A stretch of 64,000 nucleotides of DNA from Bacteroidales bacterium (GTDB taxonomy: Bacteria; Bacteroidota; Bacteroidia; Bacteroidales; UBA7960). Of the stretch, positions 53,037 to 62,178 are shown piece by piece; the first letter of the stretch is position 1; the number at the start of each line of letters is the position of its first letter. The stretch covers positions 1 to 64,000 of the forward strand of contig JAHYJD010000006.1 in the NCBI GenBank assembly GCA_019429365.1, read 5' to 3'. Under the pieces are notes generated by a model, which worked only from the letters and a program-made list of their open reading frames with translations, did not search any database and was not told the origin of the DNA. The translations under genes were made by a program, and so were the position numbers.

Positions 53037-56000
53037 CTATCTTGCAATCAGTATTCGAGTGGTAAAGATATCACCGTTTACTGATTTCAACCTTACCAGA
53101 TAGAAACCTTGTTTCAAATTTGAAACATTAAGCTGGTAATTATTCTGGTTAACTTCAGCCCTATACATTATTTGCCCGGTTGCATTAAAGAGTTCAATTT
53201 CCCTGATATTCTCACCGCTCATGAAAAACATGAAATCGGATGCGGGATTTGGGAAAATCTTTAGTTGGTCTTCCCAAATATCGGGAACAGAAACCGTAGA
53301 CTGGAAAATGGCAATGAGTGTAATATCTGCGGAAATAGTAATCTCATTTTCAGCTACCTCTGAAACAATATTTTCATCTGCATCTGTCCAGTTCACGAAA
53401 ATAAAACCATCGTTTGGAACTGCATTTACCGTTACGGTCGTACCAGCGATGTATGTACCAGCCCCACTTACAGTACCTGACTCTTCAGGTTGAACAAGCA
53501 GGGTAAGGGTGTACATGGGTAAGCCGGTAACTTCAAGGGTAACAGGTACAATAACCAGTCCTTCATTAATGGAATTGTTATTGATCCTGATGTTGGCTGT
53601 GTAAGTTCCGGGCTCAAGGTCTGTGGCATCGAAGCTTACGGTAACAATCTGACTTTGATCTTCCTCAACGCTACCTGTTACAGGATTAATGGTAAGCCAT
53701 TGTGCCCCACCATACTGCAACCTGGCGCGAATATTCCAGTTTCCGTTCAGACCATAATCTGAGAGATGTTCCCATTGGGCCGGATCCTGTGTAAGCAGAT
53801 TACCATCCAAAATGGCCGGGCCCCCATCAATTCCTAAAACATAAACACCTGCATTGTGGGTAATCATGAAACCAACCCAAAGATCGGCACCACTAACATG
53901 CAGATCATCATCCAGCTCTACGGTATTCCAGGTGGCTTCCTGCGGTGTAAATACCTGTTCATGTAAAAGGGCACCGGGAGTTGTGGTTGTACCTGCATCC
54001 CAAATCATAAGTTTAATTTCAGTTGGAACAACTCCTATATAAACATCAACTGATTCAAGCAAATATCCGCCAAAAGGAGCCACCATTTGTGAGGGATAAC
54101 GGGCTGCACCATAAAAGGTACCACCGGCATTAAGTCCGATAGCATCTACATTGGCGCCATCGTAATTCAGAATTACGTCATTTTTATCATTGGCTTTGCT
54201 CGCAGGATGGAAACCATCGGTACCTTCCTTTTTGTCAAGTTGCAGATTTCCTCTATCAGCAAATTTTGTTCTGCCTACAGGTACTTCCTGTACTTTTGCA
54301 TCATCAACCACATACTGAATAACTGCATTGTAAGTAAGGGTACCATCGCCTGCATTTGCAATTTCAAAAGTTTGTTCTGAAGTTTCACCCATTTCCAGGT
54401 TTTCGGTCAGATTTAAAGGATCAACTTCAATTACGGGCTGAGCCGGAGCAAAGTCAATCATAAAACTTACATTATTGCCATCACGGTCGATACCGGCGCC
54501 GATGAAGCGGTTGCCATCACCCGAAACACCACTGATAGCGTAGAAAGTCCAGTCGGCTGAATCAAACCAGCCACGGTTAACAGCGTAATCATTGAAGGTG
54601 GTTAATGTTCCGCTGGGATTCCTTACAAAAGCTCTTCTTAGGTCAGGAAACGGAGGAAAGCCTTCGGCAGTAAAACCAAAAACCCAACCATCATTAGTAA
54701 CTGCAGCGGGGTTGATGCTGCCAGGATTGAGAGTATTTTCAAAATAAATGGTTGCACCGGTATTGGAATTCCAGAGAAAACCTTCGCCTGCCCTGGTTCC
54801 GGTAACATACGACCCGTTTGGAGAAGCTGCATTTGCTTCGCCCCCAGCAGTTTGATCAATAAAGATTACTTCATTGTTATACCAAATCAGCGGTGAGCGG
54901 CTAGCACCTGATGTTACTCCCCAGCCAAAAACAACTTCACCATTGGCATTAATACCATTGGGGCGGTTACCCTCGGGCAATGAAGGATGGACGCCAATAT
55001 TATCATAACCATCTTCTTCTGTCCAGCTGAAGGCTTTGTATTGGTAAGGAGGAGAATACTGCATACCCACAATTTTTCCATCAGATGATATTCCCCATCC
55101 GTTATTATAATCCGTCATAAAAAACTCGGGGACTGCAGGGTTCATTCCCAAAAATTCAAAATCGGTATGATCGGGGCTCCAGCGACCTGTAACCTGCACC
55201 GGGTTTCCATTATACAACAAATCAGGATCGTTGTAGGTTACAACCACCTCGCCTGAATTTGAAACACCGTTAACATCTGCTGTAATATTCATTACTCCGG
55301 TTGCTTCTGACCAATAATAGCCCGACTGCCCGCCAAAGGGTGTTCCAACTACATGTTGTCCGTTTTCGGAAATGGCTATCGGGAAAGTATATGCATTTTG
55401 TAAAACAACCAGGTTTACAGGAGCTACATCAATAACATTCATTGTAACCGGAATGGTAACTTCGGGATTTTCAGCATCATTGGAAGTAAGCGTAATGTTG
55501 GCTGAATATGAACCAAAATCCAGACCCATACCATTAAAAGTGAGATTAACGATTTGAGATGAATTACCTGCAACAGAACCTGTAACCGGATCAATGGTCA
55601 GCCAGCCATCTTCATCAATGTATTCCACTTCAACCTCAAAGTTAAGAGCACCAATACCTTCATTATGAATGTTGATCCTGTTGGTGGATGTGCCGGTTTG
55701 GGATACTGACTGTTGAATTTCTTGCGGTATAATCACCATCACAGGATCAGTATCAAGCTCTTCGCCCAATGCAATATCATCTACGAACCAGTAGTGAGCA
55801 TAATCCCCTTCATAACGAAAAGCGATATAAATATCTTGACCCGCATAATCTTCCAGATCAATAATTACCTGAACCCACTGGTTGGTTACTTCGGCAACTG
55901 TCCATACTTCCACATACTCATTATCAGCGGGGTCAGGACTTCCGGAACTAACCAGTACGCTGTTTTTGCCATAGTAAAATGCATCGCCATTGAAATTCCA

Positions 56001-57203
56001 GAAAGTTAAAAAGAAAAATCCTTCTGTTGGCATACTGATTTGGGGTGTTACCAGCCAGCCATCCTGGAAACCTGAAGCATAGTAGTGTAAAGCTGATTGT
56101 GAACCATCCGGTGTGTGATTGTTATTATCAGTGATTTCCCAGGTTGCATCTCCTGCCTGATTGTATATTGTCCAACCCGTTGGAATTGCATCACTACCTT
56201 CAAAATCTTCAGTAAAAGGGTAATCGGTTTCAGTTTGCTCAGCCTGTTTTCTAAAAATATATCCTTGTGATGCACCTGCAATAAGAGCACCATTGGGCAG
56301 CAACTGGAGTTCATAAATAGCCTGCTGGTGAGTTCCTTCGGAGAAATCATTTTCCCATGTGCTACCACCATTAGTAGTTTTCCAGATCTGCTCGGGAGTA
56401 CCGACCATATACATGGTATTATCGTCAACCTTTGCAACATCTCGCCAGAGGGGATAACCACCGGCAATAGTATGCTGTGTCCAGTTATCACCCCCATCGG
56501 TGGTTTTCAGATACATACCATCCTCACTGAGTGCAATACCATTATTTTCATCGAAAAAGCGGATTCCTGTAATCACAAACTGATTTTGATGGTACTGAGT
56601 TGTCCATGTAAGGCCACCATCGATTGTTTTCATAATCCTGCTCATGCCCACTGCAAAATAAATATCGCCTCCCATATGAATACTCGACCATACTATTGAA
56701 GGAGTTATTCCACCCTGGGTCCATGTTACACCACCATCATTGGTAATATAAACATGATCTGTAAGAGGAAATACAATTCCGTTGTTTTCATCCTTGAAAA
56801 TTACTTCATAAAACATTTCGGGTGCTGGTGTAACACCAATATCTATGGTTGTCCATGTTTGGCCGCCGTCAGTAGTTTTTCCGAAATATCCGCTGAATCC
56901 AACAACATACCCTGTATTAACTGTAGGAAAACTCATACCTTCGATACCCTGGTTATTGCCTGTCCACATTGATGTCCAGGTGTCCCCACTGTCGGTGGTT
57001 TTAATAACAATACCATTGCCGTTCCATGTTACATGCCCGCCAGCAGCATATCCTATCTGGCTTTGGTTCTCAGGAAACTCCATTGATGTGTAAATATAAT
57101 TGTAACCTGAGAAGTACTTTTCCCATTCCTGGGCATTGACAAATCCCGCGCTAATAACAAAAAGTGCAGCAATAATCAATCTTTGTAATTTTGCTTTCAT
57201 CAT
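53037..57203 (-). CDS. Large T9SS-secreted multidomain protein
   Basis: A 1388-residue exported protein. After a signal peptide (to VNAQ, residue 25) come YCF48/BNR-like propeller repeats (about 28-330, for example TTDGGQTWTTI), then a MAM-like choice-of-anchor J module (about 345-500, DFEGSDAIPTGW). A beta-sandwich with VTGSVAGNSSQIVNLTF follows (about 520-620), and a HAF-like propeller with repeated ISxNGxxVVG-like turns (about 625-930). A second pair of sandwiches is near 940-1235, a divergent InlB B-type repeat (VNAVPNDGFIFVNWTD, about 1240-1310), and a T9SS sorting domain to the end. There is no catalytic signature. It is likely a cell-surface or released adhesin or matrix protein. It is isolated on its strand from the pectin locus. 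Confidence 0.85.
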   Translation of the reverse strand: MMKAKLQRLIIAALFVISAGFVNAQEWEKYFSGYNYIYTSMEFPENQSQIGYAAGGHVTWNGNGIVIKTTDSGDTWTSMWTGNNQGIEGMSFPTVNTGYVVGFSGYFGKTTDGGQTWTTIDIGVTPAPEMFYEVIFKDENNGIVFPLTDHVYITNDGGVTWTQGGITPSIVWSSIHMGGDIYFAVGMSRIMKTIDGGLTWTTQYHQNQFVITGIRFFDENNGIALSEDGMYLKTTDGGDNWTQHTIAGGYPLWRDVAKVDDNTMYMVGTPEQIWKTTNGGSTWENDFSEGTHQQAIYELQLLPNGALIAGASQGYIFRKQAEQTETDYPFTEDFEGSDAIPTGWTIYNQAGDATWEITDNNNHTPDGSQSALHYYASGFQDGWLVTPQISMPTEGFFFLTFWNFNGDAFYYGKNSVLVSSGSPDPADNEYVEVWTVAEVTNQWVQVIIDLEDYAGQDIYIAFRYEGDYAHYWFVDDIALGEELDTDPVMVIIPQEIQQSVSQTGTSTNRINIHNEGIGALNFEVEVEYIDEDGWLTIDPVTGSVAGNSSQIVNLTFNGMGLDFGSYSANITLTSNDAENPEVTIPVTMNVIDVAPVNLVVLQNAYTFPIAISENGQHVVGTPFGGQSGYYWSEATGVMNITADVNGVSNSGEVVVTYNDPDLLYNGNPVQVTGRWSPDHTDFEFLGMNPAVPEFFMTDYNNGWGISSDGKIVGMQYSPPYQYKAFSWTEEDGYDNIGVHPSLPEGNRPNGINANGEVVFGWGVTSGASRSPLIWYNNEVIFIDQTAGGEANAASPNGSYVTGTRAGEGFLWNSNTGATIYFENTLNPGSINPAAVTNDGWVFGFTAEGFPPFPDLRRAFVRNPSGTLTTFNDYAVNRGWFDSADWTFYAISGVSGDGNRFIGAGIDRDGNNVSFMIDFAPAQPVIEVDPLNLTENLEMGETSEQTFEIANAGDGTLTYNAVIQYVVDDAKVQEVPVGRTKFADRGNLQLDKKEGTDGFHPASKANDKNDVILNYDGANVDAIGLNAGGTFYGAARYPSQMVAPFGGYLLESVDVYIGVVPTEIKLMIWDAGTTTTPGALLHEQVFTPQEATWNTVELDDDLHVSGADLWVGFMITHNAGVYVLGIDGGPAILDGNLLTQDPAQWEHLSDYGLNGNWNIRARLQYGGAQWLTINPVTGSVEEDQSQIVTVSFDATDLEPGTYTANIRINNNSINEGLVIVPVTLEVTGLPMYTLTLLVQPEESGTVSGAGTYIAGTTVTVNAVPNDGFIFVNWTDADENIVSEVAENEITISADITLIAIFQSTVSVPDIWEDQLKIFPNPASDFMFFMSGENIREIELFNATGQIMYRAEVNQNNYQLNVSNLKQGFYLVRLKSVNGDIFTTRILIAR

Positions 57204-57292
57204 TTATCTGGTTTTAGTTAAAAAATTGCCTTATGAGGCGAATCTGGTTTAGTTATTAAAGCTTGATAACCATTCATTCAAATATCAGCAGG

Positions 57293-57475
57293 TTATCGGG
57301 TGTTATCTTTTTTATCAGGGAGTTCTTTTTTTTTCTTCCCGAAAAAATCATAGATCTTTTTCAAAGCTTCATTCTTCAGCTTCATTTGCTCCAGCAAAAC
57401 GCCCAATTCCGAATCGGGAGATCCGGTTTGTTCTTTAACTGTCTTTTCTTTTCCGGAAGGTTTGTGTGCCGGCAT
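57293..57475 (-). CDS. Small charged hypothetical protein
   Basis: A 60-residue lysine- and glutamate-rich protein (SELGVLLEQMKLKNEALKKIYDFFGKKKKELP in its central part). It is predicted to be one long amphipathic helix, perhaps a coiled coil. It lies between the TPR-HTH regulator gene and the large T9SS gene on the same strand, 139 bases after the regulator. No family recognised. It may be real because it fills the gap in the same direction, but it could be a chance ORF. Confidence 0.45.
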   Translation of the reverse strand: MPAHKPSGKEKTVKEQTGSPDSELGVLLEQMKLKNEALKKIYDFFGKKKKELPDKKDNTR

Positions 57476-57614
57476 TGCAATTAAAATTTTCTACAATGAT
57501 ACGCCACAGGATTGGGTGGAAGCAAATTTTTATACTGCACTTAGCTGCCACAGCATAAAAAAACACTGCAACAAAAGTGCTACAGCAAATCATAAACATC
57601 TGATTAAATGGATT

Positions 57615-59297
57615 CTAGATGCTCAACAAATAGTCGGTGAGATTTACTTCCGAATTGGTCAGAAGGAGTTTTTTGCGCAAGCGGGTGCGAGCTACTTCAA
57701 TACTTCGCAACGACTGACCAGTAATGGAAGAGATTTCTTTGGTGGTCATATTAAGACGCAGGAATGCACAGAGGCGCCTTTCATTAAGGCTTAAATCAGG
57801 ATTGATCTGTTGCAGTTTGTCATAAAAATCATTATGCACCTGGTGAAAACGCACCTCAAACTCCTGCCACACCGATTCATCCTGCGTTTTTTCCAGATCA
57901 CGGATGATACCTTTTATAAGCTCCTGTTGCTCACGGTTCAAACCATGACTATACATTAGGAGTTTTTGAGTGATTTCATCGACCAGTTCATTTTTCCTTA
58001 TCTGATACATCACATTAGTAGTGAGCTCTTTATTTTTCATTTCCAGCTCATTTTCAAGATTTTGTCTTACAAGTTGATTTTTCTCCGACTCCAGCAAAAA
58101 GTTTTCATTTGCCAGTTGCAATCTGCGGGCACGGCTTCTCGTAAGAAAGAATAATAAACCGAGAATTACCGCAATAAGAAGCACGAAGCCTCCACTGAGT
58201 TTATATCTTTGTTCCTTTCTCCGTAGTTCCATCTGCCTGATTAATTCTCTTTCCTGGAATTGCGCGGTAATTTCCAGCCTTGTAATCTCCCGGTGGGTTT
58301 CCTCATTATTAAATTGATCACTGTAATCTTTGAACTTTTTGTGAAACTTAAGGGCAGAGTCGGCCTGGTTTTGAAAATCGTAATACTCATACAACTGGCT
58401 TGAGAAATTAATAAGCAATTGCAAGCTTCCCAGGCGCTCGGCCAGAGCCATTCCCCTGTAGGCATAATCAAAAGCAATAGCATAATCCTCGCGAATAAAA
58501 TGAAACTGCCCAAGATTGCGGTACGAGGAAGCCTGCCCATGCCTGTCGCCGGCATTCATCCGTATGTCCAGCGCATCATTCATTTCCCTGAGTGCCTCAT
58601 CAAGTCTGCCCATTTCGCCATAGAGTTTACCCAGGTTGTTGAGCAAACGGGCCAGCACCAGCTCCTGTTCTGGAATACGCCGGGCAATGCTGGCTCCCCG
58701 AAGGTAATATTCCAGTGCATCTTCCGGAAAACCAAGATTTTCATAGGCAACACCCAGGTTGTTATAAATAGTAGGCAATTCAACCCGGGGCAACGTATCC
58801 GGTACAGACTTTGCAGCATCCAATTCTTCTATAAGTCTGATTACATCCAGCAGGTCATCGCGGGTTTCTTCAAATTTCTGCATCATCAGCTTTATGGATC
58901 CGATATTGATCATTCCCTTGAGCACTCCATCGTTGTTTCCCAATTGTTTATTCAGATCCCTGAACTCGTAATAGTGTTTTGCTGCCAAATCGAGCAAGCC
59001 ATATTGAAAACACACGAAACCCATATTAGAAAGTGCCATAGAAACAAGATGGGGGTTCTTACTTAACCTGGCAGTCTCCAACGCCCTTTCGGCATATCTC
59101 AGTCCCGTAGAAAGATCATCCAGAGAATATTCCCCTGAAATTTCGATCAGTGAGTGCACACGTAAAGAATCATCAGTAGCCATCTCAAGCTGATAAGTCA
59201 GCGAATCAAGCTTCTGAATATCTTGCCCGGAGAGATTTACTGAAAGGGCAGAAAAAAGAATCACAAGAAGAGTAAAAAAACAGCTACTTCTCTTCAA
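57615..59297 (-). CDS. Exported TPR protein with transmembrane helix and C-terminal LuxR-type HTH
   Basis: A 560-residue membrane regulator common in Bacteroidota. It has a signal-like N-terminus, TPR repeats (about 40-330, for example NNLGVAYENLGFPEDALEYYLRGA), one transmembrane helix (about 372-390, FVLLIAVILGLLFFLT), a long coiled coil (about 395-460) and a C-terminal LuxR/GerE-like HTH (about 495-560, LSLNERRLCAFLRLNMTTKEISSITGQSLRSIEVARTRLRKKL). The start is a TTG at 59297, as no ATG precedes the signal-like segment. It senses something through its periplasmic TPRs and probably regulates nearby genes such as the T9SS protein. Target is inference. Confidence 0.85.
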   Translation of the reverse strand: MKRSSCFFTLLVILFSALSVNLSGQDIQKLDSLTYQLEMATDDSLRVHSLIEISGEYSLDDLSTGLRYAERALETARLSKNPHLVSMALSNMGFVCFQYGLLDLAAKHYYEFRDLNKQLGNNDGVLKGMINIGSIKLMMQKFEETRDDLLDVIRLIEELDAAKSVPDTLPRVELPTIYNNLGVAYENLGFPEDALEYYLRGASIARRIPEQELVLARLLNNLGKLYGEMGRLDEALREMNDALDIRMNAGDRHGQASSYRNLGQFHFIREDYAIAFDYAYRGMALAERLGSLQLLINFSSQLYEYYDFQNQADSALKFHKKFKDYSDQFNNEETHREITRLEITAQFQERELIRQMELRRKEQRYKLSGGFVLLIAVILGLLFFLTRSRARRLQLANENFLLESEKNQLVRQNLENELEMKNKELTTNVMYQIRKNELVDEITQKLLMYSHGLNREQQELIKGIIRDLEKTQDESVWQEFEVRFHQVHNDFYDKLQQINPDLSLNERRLCAFLRLNMTTKEISSITGQSLRSIEVARTRLRKKLLLTNSEVNLTDYLLSI

Positions 59298-59323
59298 TTA
59301 GTTAGGGTGTTGGTTTGACCAAA

Positions 59324-59331
59324 CAAATTTA
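59324..59331 (-). promoter_or_regulatory. Possible -7 box of the TPR-HTH gene
   Basis: On the minus strand TAAATTTG matches TAnnTTTG, 26 bases before the TTG start at 59297. Confidence 0.35.
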
Positions 59332-59466
59332 TCAAAAAACACACTTAAACGGGCCTTAAAATTTTTTACGATAATCAAAAGCCCAGTTAATGGTACCCGA
59401 AAAATTTCGGAAAAATTCAATTAAACCCTAAATGGACAATAAGGGACCCATTTGTTCGGCAAAAAC

Positions 59467-59507
59467 AAAACCGCCCCGAAGCATGCACTTCGGGGCGGTT
59501 TTGAAAA
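59467..59507. terminator. Terminator hairpin after the YceI gene
   Basis: AAAACCGCCCCGAAG pairs perfectly with CTTCGGGGCGGTTTT (15 bp) around the 6-base loop CATGCA. On the minus strand, in the direction of the YceI gene, it ends in a T run. Confidence 0.88.
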
Positions 59508-59522
59508 AAATATTAAATCTGG

Positions 59523-60191
59523 TTAATAGCGGGCAACCAGGTTAATCTTCAGGTTGATATTATCGTTGATCAGGTTGTCGCCCAGGTTATCGAAGAAACG
59601 GCCTGAACCAAAACGAACCTCGTAAAGCGAACGGTCAAAATCAAAATCGGCATAAGCATCAATTCCACCCTCAACATGGTTTACTAAGGCATTAAAGGCC
59701 AGGCTGTGAGTAATTTCCTTAATGGTAAGGTTGCCAGAAATCCGGTAGTTGGCTTCGCCAGAAGCAGCGCCTTCGATGGGTTCGAGCCTTACTATTTCAA
59801 AAGTTGCCTCAGGATGGGTAGCCACGCTGAAAAAATCGTCAGATTCGAGGTGACCTTTCAGGCGGGCATTCATCTCAGGGTCGGTAAGGTCAAGCACCAC
59901 GATTTGGGTCATGTCAATAACCATATTGCCACCCCATATCTTACCGTCATAATCATACATGACGCCTTCTTTAATACCAATGGTACCATTGTGCCCTGAG
60001 CCGGTAATCTTCTGACCAGTCCAGGCCACTTCACTGGCATTTACATCAACATAAACGCGGGTAACCTCCTCGGGTATTTCACCGGCTTCAAGCTTTTCAA
60101 TAATTTCGGCTTTCTTGTCGCTGCCGCCGCCGCACGATGCCATTACAATGGCTGCCATTGCAAATACTGCTAAAAATTTAATTCTTTTCAT
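59523..60191 (-). CDS. YceI-family lipoprotein
   Basis: A 222-residue lipoprotein (lipobox IVMASCGGG, Cys near 20) with the YceI lipocalin-like fold. It carries VDVNASEVAWTGQKITGSGHNGTIGIKEG near residue 48, HLESDDFFSVATHPEATFEI near 115, the beta strands NLTIKEITHSLAFNA, and FDFDRSLYEVRFGSG near 183. YceI proteins bind long-chain isoprenoid or lipid ligands in other bacteria. It is a monocistronic gene with a strong terminator; its role here is unknown. Confidence 0.9.
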   Translation of the reverse strand: MKRIKFLAVFAMAAIVMASCGGGSDKKAEIIEKLEAGEIPEEVTRVYVDVNASEVAWTGQKITGSGHNGTIGIKEGVMYDYDGKIWGGNMVIDMTQIVVLDLTDPEMNARLKGHLESDDFFSVATHPEATFEIVRLEPIEGAASGEANYRISGNLTIKEITHSLAFNALVNHVEGGIDAYADFDFDRSLYEVRFGSGRFFDNLGDNLINDNINLKINLVARY

Positions 60192-60666
60192 TTTTAATTC
60201 TTTTGGGTTAATGATCTCTTATTACTTGAAATTTCAAACTTCTTAAACCGGGTGTGCAACATTTTGTTCAAAGAAAAAAATATTGCACAGCCAAAAAAAT
60301 AATGTTATATATTATTAACGTTTGAATGCAAATATTTGTTTGAATTGAAAAACCCAGCGGTTGAAAAGATTATTTTTGATTTTTACTTTTTCAGTTCGGA
60401 ACAAGCTTGTTTTCTTCAGCTACCATGACCAGTCAACAAATAGAACCTAAAACCGTTTATGCCGAAACAAATTTGCTTTAAGTCTTGCGGGGCTGGTTTT
60501 TTGAGTTGTTAACCAACTAACAATTTAGAATTTTGTTATCTTTGCCGTGTTAAAAAACTCGCAACTAAAAAATGCATAAAACTTCAGACAAGGTCTTTAA
60601 ACTTTGCCGGACTTTTATTATTTTCGCAAATTCATTTTCCGAAAAGTCTTTATAAATCAAACAGAT
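60192..60666. other. Long AT-rich intergenic region between YceI and V-ATPase genes
   Basis: A 475-base gap between divergent genes. I find no convincing ORF, tRNA or hairpin. It holds the likely V-ATPase promoter at 60537-60544. The rest is low-complexity, AT-rich sequence that may include the YceI promoter, but no clear box was found for that direction. Confidence 0.5.
60537..60544 (+). promoter_or_regulatory. -7 promoter box of the V-type ATPase operon
   Basis: TATCTTTG matches TAnnTTTG exactly; a TTG near 60506 may be the -33 element. The first gene begins about 120 bases later, leaving a fairly long leader. Confidence 0.5.
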
Positions 60667-61287
60667 ATGCAAACGAAACTTCAGGAATTAACCGAAAGAA
60701 TTTACCAGGAGGGTGTCAGCAAGGCCAACGAGGAAGCAGAAAAGCTTCTGGCCGATGCGAAGAAGCAGGCAGAGGAACTCATCGGGAAGGCCCGCAAACA
60801 AGCCGACGACATTTTGAAAAATGCTGAGAAGGAAGCTGAAACCCTTCATAAGAACTCGCTCAACGAGCTTCAATTGGCCGGGCGCCAAGCCATCTCCGAC
60901 CTGAAGCAAAAAATTGCCGGCATGATTGAGTCGGCCACCATTCAGCCTGAAACCAAAGGTGCTTTCAAAGACATTGCTTTTACACAGGACATTATCCAGA
61001 CCATTGTAAAAAATTGGAACCCCAAAGAATCGGAAAATGTGGAACTGAGCCTGCTGCTTCCCTCTGGTAAGCAGAAAGAATTTGAGGCTTTTTTTAAGGA
61101 AAAGGCCAAAAACCTGCTCGACAAAGGCCTTGAGGTAACTTACTCTGACCGGATGAAATCGGGATTTAAGGTTGGCCCCAAGCAAGGCGGATACATGATC
61201 TCATTTGCCGACGAAGACTTTGAAAACTTCTTTAAGGCTTACCTGCGCCCCAGGCTCATTGAAATGCTTTACGCAGAAAAGGAATAG
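60667..61287 (+). CDS. atpE: V-type ATP synthase subunit E
   Basis: A 206-residue peripheral stalk subunit. The first 85 residues are a long alanine- and glutamate-rich coiled coil (EEAEKLLADAKKQAEELIGK), followed by the globular C-terminal domain of subunit E. The latter ends with SGFKVGPKQGGYMISFADEDFENFFKAYLRPRL. The ATG at 60667 is preferred over the track start. It is the first gene of the operon, followed by DUF2764, subunit A and subunit B. The enzyme couples ATP to proton or sodium movement across the inner membrane. Confidence 0.88.
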   Translation: MQTKLQELTERIYQEGVSKANEEAEKLLADAKKQAEELIGKARKQADDILKNAEKEAETLHKNSLNELQLAGRQAISDLKQKIAGMIESATIQPETKGAFKDIAFTQDIIQTIVKNWNPKESENVELSLLLPSGKQKEFEAFFKEKAKNLLDKGLEVTYSDRMKSGFKVGPKQGGYMISFADEDFENFFKAYLRPRLIEMLYAEKE

Positions 61288-61344
61288 CAAAAAGGCGGAT
61301 ATCGCCTGAAACGAATCTCAGAAACAAACCTAAACCTTTTGCAA

Positions 61345-62172
61345 GTGAAGCGAAATTATTACTACCTGGTTGCAGGCCTTCAGGACATAACCATCGACGT
61401 TCACAAGCTCCAGTTTTCGCAATTGGCCTTTCGGGAAGAACTGAAAACAGAAGTGCACCCTGATGATTACAAGCTGGTGGAAAAACTTTTTCTTCCGTTT
61501 GACAACGCCAACTTGCTCAATCTGCTGCAAAAAACCGGAAAGCCATTTGACGAGAAAGGCAATTTCAGCCAGGAAAGGCTCGAGGAAAATATCAAAGAGC
61601 CCCACGATCTGCCCGAATACATGATGCAGTTTATTGCGGCTTTTAAGAGCAAAGACCCCCTTATGCCCGACATGAGCCCTGAAAATGAGCTGACTACCTT
61701 GTTCTTTGACCAAATGCTTGGGCTGAACAACGAATTTTTGCGCAACTGGTTTGAATTTGAATTGAACGTCCAAAATATCGTAACTGCATTACTGGCGCGC
61801 AAATACGAGGTCCCTTACGAATTCCAGATCATCGGCACCGGCGAGGTGGCAGGCATTATCCGCAAGAGCCACGCCCGCGACTTTGGCCTGGGAGCCGAAA
61901 TTGACTACCTGGAAGAGCTGGCCAACCTGGTAAGAAACGACAACATTCAGGAACGCGAAAAAGCCATAGACGAGCTGCGTTGGAAATACCTGGACGAGGA
62001 AATTTTCTTCGAATATTTCACCATTGAAAAAATACTGGCATTTACCATTAAGCTGGGCATGGCCGAGCGCTGGCTGGGCATCGACAAAGATTTTGGCAAC
62101 GAGATGTTCAAAAAACTGCTTAAAGAATTGCAATCAAGCTACGAACTACCCGAATCATTTACAGAAAAATAA
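61345..62172 (+). CDS. DUF2764 protein of the V-type ATPase operon
   Basis: A 275-residue, mostly helical protein matching DUF2764 (KRNYYYLVAGLQDITIDVHK at the N-terminus; GLGAEIDYLEELANL and DELRWKYLDEEIFFEYFTIEKILAF in the second half). The family occurs in Bacteroidota V-ATPase operons between subunits E and A, where subunit C would be expected. It may replace the C (d-type) rotor-stalk subunit. There is no ATG; a GTG at 61345 gives the family start, with a TTG six bases earlier as an alternative. It is 57 bases after atpE and 6 before atpA. Confidence 0.85.
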   Translation: MKRNYYYLVAGLQDITIDVHKLQFSQLAFREELKTEVHPDDYKLVEKLFLPFDNANLLNLLQKTGKPFDEKGNFSQERLEENIKEPHDLPEYMMQFIAAFKSKDPLMPDMSPENELTTLFFDQMLGLNNEFLRNWFEFELNVQNIVTALLARKYEVPYEFQIIGTGEVAGIIRKSHARDFGLGAEIDYLEELANLVRNDNIQEREKAIDELRWKYLDEEIFFEYFTIEKILAFTIKLGMAERWLGIDKDFGNEMFKKLLKELQSSYELPESFTEK

Positions 62173-62178
62173 ACATAT

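Noticed and set aside
57462-57794. Plus-strand 110-residue ORF near the TPR-HTH gene end
   Set aside because: It overlaps the conserved HTH of the regulator on the opposite strand and shows no family features.
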